From NCBI GenBank assembly GCA_030704615.1, contig CM060732.1, forward strand, positions 26,042,001-26,106,000: DNA of 64,000 nt, read 5' to 3'. The translations under genes were made by a program, and so were the position numbers. The DNA comes from Takakia lepidozioides. Lineage: Eukaryota > Streptophyta > Takakiopsida > Takakiales > Takakiaceae. The stretch's first letter is position 1; each line of letters opens with the position of its first letter. Shown one piece after another: positions 57,077 through 64,000 of the stretch. A model generated the notes under the pieces. It saw only the letters and a list, made by a program, of their open reading frames with translations. It was not told the DNA's origin and made no database searches.

Positions 57077-60000
57077 ATGGCTTCTCCTAATGACGTGGCC
57101 TTCGCCGAGTTTCAGTATACTGAAGAGCCTTGCCCTTTCAGTGCCTCAGTTGAAGATAATGGTTTTGTTGTGGTGGAGGAGCATGTTCTGGCAGCAAGGT
57201 TCAAGCTTGACATTGGTTGTGTTACTGTCGAGAAAGAGATCTATGACTTGGAGGGAAACGTTCAAAGAACTTGTTCCAGAAACTGCATGTTGCAGAGAAA
57301 CACAAGGAATGGAGAGTTCTTCCTGGAAAATATCGTGTGTTCCGAAGCAAAATGAGACAATCCGGTGGCTCCATTGTCACTCCTGGGACAGCTGCCTCTG
57401 TCGTTCAAGGAAAGCGGAATGTGACTGTGAAGCAGGAGGACACCACTTCAACAACTTTTGTGACACTGTCGGATTCCTCGGATGATGAATTGGCAGAAAT
57501 ACTGGCTCCCATGAACAGTCTTCCTGAAGGGGACGTCGATGTTCAAGAAATCGTTAGCGTCATCCCACATCTGAAAGCATTGTCAGGAAAACCATGATCC
57601 AAAAACGAGATCGCAGGGATACTGTGGGATTCATTCACAACAAAAAGGGTTCCTTTCCTTCCACCTTCCTTCGACAGTGACATCCTCTTTGATCTGAATC
57701 CAACAACTTGTGTTGGGGGCCTCTCAGGTCTCTTGCAAGGAATGGATAAAAAGCATGATGGACATCCATGGTGCAGAACCAAAACGTCCAATATCCACAA
57801 CGATGTAAACTTGACATTCAGAAGGAGCGTTTGTGTGGGGCATCTGAGATGTGTGAATGCAAGTTGTCAGCGTTTCATGAAGAGCGGTGCTAAAAATGAG
57901 AGTGAGTGGGAAGGACTCTCCGACAATCCTTTTATCCCAGGTTGTGCCCCACCGTCTGCCAGTACATTTGTTTGTAAGTTCTGCAAGGTGGCCCCCTCCT
58001 GCATTGCACATTGTCCTGCTCGCATGTACTACGTTACTCACCGTTGCAAAACCATGACTCGAGCCTACATTCAATTTGGGACTCACGACCATCCTGTGTC
58101 TCACGGCGATTGCAGAGATAGTGTGGAGTTGGCGCGTGGGCTTGTCGTGGAGGAGTTTGCAAAGTCCCCTTCAGCCAAACCATCTGCCATAGCGCTGGCT
58201 GCCAGCAAAAATTTCCTAGAGAGGCACATTCTTGGGCAGGGAAGCGAATGCAGCTCAAGACTTGAGGGGGCTTCTTTGGATGCAGTGATGGATCACTTCT
58301 CCGTGTTGAGCTCCCCCAATATTAGGAATCAGGTGAATGCATTGAGAGTGCGCGGTGGAAACACAGGGTCCATCAACAGCATTATGGAGCTCAAGCGCAT
58401 AAGTCAATATGACTTTATCCAATCTAGCATCTTCCCGGGTCAGGGGTCTTCAAAGGTTTACTTGTTCAAGATGTCTACGGTGGGCGAGGCCAGACGTATG
58501 CAACAAGGGGTGGATTTGGAGAAAGCCTGGATGATGTTCGATCATTGCAAACGAGTGAAGGGCTGGACAACCATGTCTTGCCATGTTTACGACCCAAACT
58601 ACCAAAGAATAATGACAATTGCCATCTGTGACATGCAGTTTGAAGATACAGAGTCCCAGATGATAATGTGGAATTGTTTGCTTTCAGTCATGGAGTCCAA
58701 TGGACATACAAGCATAAATTTCAACGGGTTTATGGCGGATAGTGCACAGGCTAACTTCAACGCTGTGCGCCGAGTTTTTGGATCTGGTGATCCAAAGGTA
58801 CCCATGCCTAATAGGGAACGCACATGTCTATTCCACTGGACTCAGTCCCTGCAGAAACATACGAAGAGGTGCATCAGAAGAGATCTGCAGGCGGAGCATA
58901 TAAGGCTCTGCTTCATGTACAAGAATGCGACTACAATGGAAGAGGCTGAGACCATGTACCAGACAGTGAGAGCATGGTGGTTCTCGTCAGGGGCTACTGA
59001 TCAGGACGGTGTCAAAGAATTGGAAGACTGGTTGGTCTTTTCGCACTTCAGATACATACAATGGGGGCTTTCATGACTACTGTAAGCTGTCTTTCACCTC
59101 TGCAATCCCTTGTATGTGCCCAATTTCTTTCCTTGTTCCCAGAACAGTCCGCGCTTGCATGAATGACGCTCTTTCATTTTCCTTTCACAGGACATGTCCC
59201 TTGAAACATTGCGGACATGCCGTCCTGCAATCTGGCAGAAAGCGTTCTCGCCGCCTGGAAGCAGCAATCTGGCAAAGCAGGAAGAGATCTGTAAATTGCT
59301 ACAACAGATGATCTGGTACGAGCTCTAACCCAGCAAACAAGATATCGTGACTTCCTCAGGGGGCGATGTGGGGGCAAGGGACCAAATACAGCAGAGTTGA
59401 TGCTGAGGGCTGCAAGAAGGTCCGGGGATCCAACGAAGATGGCAAAGGCAGTGAACAAGTGCACAATGGGCTCGCCTCTCCAATCAAGGGAGCCCCATCA
59501 AGAAGGAGAGGAAAGGTTCGGGACTTGCAAACGCAAGCTAAATACACCTCCAGGATCAGATGGGGATTCACATCGCCATGACAGAGACAACTTCTCTGTA
59601 CCCAAGATTTTTCCACTACAAAGCATGGCGTCTAGTAGGAAAGAGGCTGCTGGTGGCTTCCTCTTCCACAGTGCAACCCCTGTAATTGCGGGTTTCTAGC
59701 AGGACCACAGGGGGGCAGTGCAGGAGTCACCTTGTGCTGACTCCGAATGGCACATCGAGCGAACTACTCCAGGGTCTAGAGTTGGCTGCACTGCAGTGAG
59801 GGCCATTAGTTATGAAAAGTGTAAGTCCAAGATAGCCAAAGGCTTGGCGGGTACTCCAGCTCCGACGTTCATAGGTTTGATTCGGCCATATATGTCAAAG
59901 GAGTCGAAGATGCACAAATTCTGGTTCTGCCCGGACGATATGGCTCGCTGTGTGAATGGTACCGTCCGCGACTCCTGCATTGCTAAGCCTCCCCCACCAA

Positions 60001-60311
60001 CCATTTGGCTAGTGCGAGTGGGAACCTCCCTAACAGCACTGGAGTTTGGCAAGTTGGAGGACGCTGGCTTTCGTCTGCACCGATTTGTGGCGTCGACTCT
60101 TGGTGGCCTTGCTGCTATGGTGCCTCCTCTAGACGATACTTCGCATCCCACGAGAAGGAATGGCAAAACAGTGCATTGGGTGGCTTTGGGGCCTGATCAC
60201 GATGCGAAGGTGGAATCGGCCAGACTACTTCAGGCTCGGGTAACAGGAACTATGGAAGTACCTTCATCATCTGGTTTTTTTTTCACCTCTTCTTCTATAA
60301 CAGAAACCTGA
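57077..60311 (+). pseudogene. MULE-like transposase with WRKY-GCM1-type zinc domain
   Basis: The likely start is the ATG at 57077 (MASPNDVAFAEFQYTEE). A frameshift near 57265 and a TGA at 57595-57597 precede the long frame that reaches 59076. Numbered from 57733: residues 28-120 form a GCM/WRKY-like zinc domain (FRRSVCVGHLRCVNASC; CKFC; SCIAHC; YYVTHRC; IQFGTHDHPVS) with the HxH end. The transposase core has VYDPNYQRIMTIAICD (Asp287), FMADSAQANFNAVRRVFG (Asp336) and CLFHWTQSL (C-x2-H). This is the MULE DDE layout, and WRKY-GCM1 fingers are known DNA-binding domains of such transposases. After 59076 coding continues in pieces (about 59177-59700), and 59718-60311 is open with FIGLIRPYMSKESKMHKFWF, a possible C-terminal domain. 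The catalytic Glu was not located. Lesions suggest an inactive copy. Confidence 0.65.
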
Positions 60312-60720
60312 AGAAGTTTGACAATGATAGAGCTCAACTTTTTTTTCACCTCTTCTTCACAAACAAAGCCTAAATAAGCTTGAAGATGGTCATCTGTCAA
60401 ATTTTCACCTCATCTACATTAATAAAAACCATTGCCTGTTTCACAATGAATGGTCATATTTTGGGGCCTGTTCTTGCCCATCCTCATTATTTTAATCCTC
60501 TCCTTCAATATTTCATCCATCCATCATTCATCCAGCATGGATGAAATACTGGAAACGTCAGATAGCTTGACAATGAGCATCCAAACTTTTCTTGCCTCTT
60601 GTTCATGCAAGAATCCCTAAGTAAGATTCATGATGACTCACCCAACCTTTTATTTCACCTCTTCTTCAATAAGAAAACCTTAGTAACTTTCACAATGACC
60701 ATTCCATGTTTTCTATACCT
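60270..60720. repeat. Degenerate direct repeats (TTTTTCACCTCTTCTTC...)
   Basis: The words TTTTTTTCACCTCTTCTTC and AACCT-AGTAACTTTCACAATGA recur in order at least four times with drift (near 60275, 60340, 60395, 60650). They lie directly behind the transposase ORF and may be its terminal region. Near 60815-60885, GGGCTCACGC / GCGTGAGC words form short inverted repeats. Confidence 0.5.
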
Positions 60721-60859
60721 CTTTTTTTAAGCGCTATAACTGCTTCCACGACAATAGGACCCTCTCTAAACAGAGGACTCGGATATGGGGCTTGCTTCTT
60801 CCTCCACTAAACCCCTGGGCTCACGCTTAGAGGGCAAAGCGTGAGCCGAGCTCCTGGGC

Positions 60860-62739
60860 TCACGCGGCTAGGCTCACACCGTAGCTGCGCTCGTCCTCTG
60901 GTAGCAGGAAAGTGATGGAGGTGTTAGCCACCGCATTGGAGGAGATGTTAAACTGATTTTCCCCCGCCAGTACTATCTCCCTGTTCGTGTTTGGCTGCAA
61001 CAGGGGCTGTTTTCCTTTCTCCTTCAGCATTTCGTAATGTTCGTCCACCCATTTAAGACCTTGCTCGAAGATCTGCTTGGTGCGAGCCTATTCATTTGGA
61101 TCCTTGACCCTGCAGGAGAGAAAGTACTTGTACACCCAAATCCACGAGTTATGGGCACCCGTGGTATCCAGACCTCTACTGTATATCACTGGCATGACAT
61201 GGACAATCGCTAAATCAGGATGAGAGTCATTGTTAACTACCATGATGCCAATGTGTTGAATGTGATTTAAAGTGAGGTTCAAATTAGGGAAGAACTCCTG
61301 GAGCACCTCTAAGGTGAGTGCGAGCATGATATCTCTTTCCTTTCCTACTCCAAATTGAAGGGCAATGGCCTCTGTAACCCATGCTGTCTGAAACCCTTCC
61401 TTGATATTTGAGAGGAAAAATTTGGTGTAGTCATCAATGAAGTTGTACAGAAGTGGGGTGACACAGATTGCCGCCTTCTCCCTTGCGTAGTTTGAACCCG
61501 GTGCCCATCCAAGTAGGGGCTTTCATTTGAAGGAGTGAAGTTCCAGGAAAGAGATTGCCAGGCTGCCACTGTCTAGTTGTTGGAGGTCGGATTCTGTGAA
61601 GGGAAAGGAGGCCCAAGCCTCCATGATTCTTACAGGGAAGAAGCCAGAGCTAGAGGGTCTTTTGGGCGAGGTGGGGGCCGACAATTCTACACTTCTTCTC
61701 CTTTTTTTGAGGTGTGCAGCTTGTCATTGACTGTGATGTATTCGTTGGTGTCCATTGCCATAGCCTCCGGCACTTGTAGATTTTGACATTGATTTGAGAT
61801 GCTTTGCAGAGGCTGCGAAGAGCCTTCATCTTTCCTTGTGAATTTTGCGCCTGGGCAGTCTGCCTTGACATGTCCTTCAGCATTGCACCGAAAGTAGATA
61901 ACAGCAAGTACCTCCTCCTTTATGGCCACTACTATGAACGAGTCATCCAGAGTTGGTAACTTGATGGAGCTGCCGATTTTGGCATTATCTGGCATGAGGA
62001 CGACCAGCTTAGGGACTCCGTTATCTGAATTGTAATCGCTTTGCACCACCTCTGTGTCCACACTGACAATTTGGGCTTGGAGTGGTTCATAAACGTTGAT
62101 CGCACCTATGAATGTGCCAAAGCTTTCTCCGATCTCAGGGAGTGATGTGAGGTAAGTGGGTGGCAGGAAGGGTATCACCATCACCCTTGGTCTCCAGAGA
62201 ACACCTTTCCTATGTCCCCAGTCATGTGTCCAAGGGAAAATGAAAACCTTGACTGGGGATTGCTGGGTGTTGAATGCCAGCGCTTTGTCTACGTCTGATT
62301 TGGAGGAGAATAGGACTGCATAGAAGCCTCGGCCCATGGAGAGGCTGAAATGATGTGCGAGTCCACCTTGGTGTCCGAGATATTGGATTATCCAGCGCCT
62401 GATCTCAGCTCTAGGGCGGGGTCTGCCAGGGAAGTAGATGAGGATTCCTGTTTGAGACAGTTTTTGCGCTTGTGCGATCAACTTGTCTTTGTTCAACGCG
62501 ATAACAGGTTGCTCTGTCTCCACTTGCACCTCTGTATCTTCCCATAGCGCCTCAGCGGGTCTGGGGGATGGCAGTGTGGTATTTGGAGTCGGGCCTTTTC
62601 CAAGGATGGAGCCAGAGGCCTCAAAGGCATTTTTCTTGGTCCAGACCTGGTTTTTGCTTCTTCCTTGAGTGGAGGTTCCTCCGCGTTTGCCATGCTTCGA
62701 GCTTCCACCTCTGGAGTCCATGACAAACCCGTCAAACAA
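60860..62739 (-). pseudogene. LINE ORF1-like nucleic-acid-binding protein with damaged zinc knuckle, plus downstream coding
   Basis: ATG at 62739 opens 350 codons to 61687. The N-terminus is basic (SKHGKRGGTSTQGRSK). The central region ILIYFPGRPRPRAEIRRW, FSLSMGRGFYAVLF, FPWTHDWGHRKGVLW resembles the DUF4283-type RNA-binding domain of plant L1 ORF1 proteins. A knuckle YFRCNAEGHVKADCP has the first Cys of C-x2-C-x4-H-x4-C replaced by Tyr. Coding-like sequence continues downstream on - in shifted frames (FIDDYTKFFLSNIKEGF; LEVLQEFFPNLNLTLNHIQ; TAG at 61088-61090; KWVDEHYEMLKEKGKQ) to a stop at 60860, unlike anything I recognise. No endonuclease or RT follows. Confidence 0.55.
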
Positions 62740-64000
62740 CGACGGTCAGCAGGTCACTTAGACTGGCGTTCTGTTGGGAACAGTGAGAATGAGAGGGTAG
62801 ATTTTAGAATAGAGAAGAGAATCTGGGGGTAGTTGGATGCTGCGGATGCAGCTGAAGCAGTGAGAAGTAGTGAGAAGAATGATACTCCAGCTGATGTTGA
62901 GGGAACACCTTGAAGCAAATGAAAGAGTGTGGGTGGAGGAGACAGATAGCCAATACTAGTGCGTGGTAGATATTAAGTGAGCATGTAGTTTGTAACACCC
63001 AAAGGGTTATGGTTACTTCCCTGTCGAATTCTTCAAACCAGGGTGTTGAGCATGTGATGGCAGCAGGCCCAGTCCCATTTGTTTCCCTTCCGCCTTTGTG
63101 CCGTCATTCATAAATCGCATCTGTAAACTTGAATTTTGGCATGAATGAGAAGCCCTTTCTTGTGATCACTGCTTCAATGTCAGTTGTAGTGACCAGAGGG
63201 GCAATGCGCCAGTAGCAGGGCGGCCCATTAAGTGGAGTGAAGCGAAGATGTGGAGAGTGAGAAGGAAGGATGCTTTGTGGAGGTTATGAATGAATGATCT
63301 TTTCTGTGAGAAGTTTCATGGGAGAGCAAGGTAGAGATGAGTGCAGATGATCGTCAGTTTGATGAACGCTGGGTCATGGTGTACCTTAGTCCATCTTTGG
63401 ATACACATATCATTGCTTAGCAATTTTGGAAAAAGCACTTCACCATCTGGTGTGTGAGCATTACATACACACATCCACCATTGGCTTTCAAAAAATTTGT
63501 AGAAAAAGAAGTACTTCATTTGGAGGCACATTTTCTCTTGTCAATTTTGAGATTTCAACCCCATGTAATTGCATGCATAGCAACCATAGGTGAAAAAATC
63601 AGTTGGACCTGCAATGTAGTGGGGTCATAGCCACTCCACTATTGATTTGGAAATGGTGGGTCTTGGGGCAAGCAAAATTGGATAAAGCTAGGTTTTGATT
63701 TGGTCAAACCTATTTCTTTCTCACTTTTTCTTTGGGACCTGATATTTGAGGTCTGGGCCAACGCTATAATCTCACAATTTCCACGGTGGATTTGGTTCAT
63801 TTTTTGGTATGTCATGCATAAATGAGCTGCGCCCACTACTATAAGGCTGGAATCTCTGGATGATTTTTGGTAGGTTTCTAGGGGCAATTTACCGCAGCTG
63901 GGTACCCAAAATTGGTAAAAAGTCAAGAAAGGGCTTGGGAACTTAAGGGTTAAGTTAGTCACTCCCTAACAAGATGTGACTCTCTTGCTCCCTGACAAAT
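62740..64000. other. Non-coding; no supported gene
   Basis: 62740-63000 may be the leader of the ORF1-like gene. The rest has only short frames without domains. There is no repeat of note. Confidence 0.4.

Noticed and set aside
1-64000. CRISPR arrays, rRNA genes, bacterial operons or riboswitches
   Set aside because: No spacer-repeat regularity or rRNA motifs; introns and plant transposons show nuclear plant DNA.

Overview
The window is nuclear DNA from a land plant with a large, transposon-rich genome. Evidence: spliceosomal GT-AG introns, AINTEGUMENTA-type AP2 domains, a PPR-DYW C-terminus, a DCD domain, and plant-type CACTA, MULE, Ty3/gypsy and L1 elements. The expanded intergenic space and family mix would suit a fern or another seed-free vascular plant. 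That placement is inference; nothing here fixes the species.

Layout. 1-17.9 kb: one composite transposon landscape. It carries a C48 (ULP1-like) protease gene on +, a degraded Mutator-like (MULE) transposase on -, and long fields of short G-rich motifs of the GGGGATCA / GGGGAGCA type. A complete 4,695-bp CACTA element (5858-10552; TAC target duplication on both sides) is inserted in the middle and carries decayed copies of an OSB-like (organellar ssDNA-binding, PDF-motif) gene. 12.1-13.06 kb looks like poor consensus sequence. 18.1-19.2 kb: L1-type LINE tail with poly(A). 20-29 kb: AP2 region, with a broken, internally inverted AP2 gene copy (20.1-21.8 kb) and a divergent AP2 gene on - (26067-28765) whose seven exons give an uninterrupted 399-codon frame. 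30.3-31.6 kb: a DCD first exon followed by an isolated E+/DYW tail. 33.8 kb: an orphan ORF. 35.5-40.25 kb: a decayed L1 LINE (-). 41.2-44.0 kb: a decayed multi-exon gene (-) with beta-class amino-methyltransferase (N4C/N6A type) motifs. 45.0-52.1 kb: a Ty3/gypsy element (-) whose pol carries a full cytosine-5 DNA methyltransferase domain between protease and reverse transcriptase. 52.7-53.4 kb: an unknown ORF just upstream of its gag. 57.1-60.3 kb: a MULE transposase with a WRKY-GCM1 zinc domain (+). 60.9-62.7 kb: a LINE ORF1-like gene (-).

The most notable content is two unrelated DNA-methyltransferase-like genes within 9 kb: a C5-MTase carried by a gypsy element, and a beta-class amino-MTase pseudogene. 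Most of the mobile genes are dead. Many of their lesions are TAG, TAA or TGA where a CAG, CAA, CGA or TGG codon is expected, the pattern left by deamination of methylated cytosines. The only gene that looks fully intact is the divergent AP2 gene; the ULP1-like exon and the 157-aa ORF at 33.8 kb are also open.
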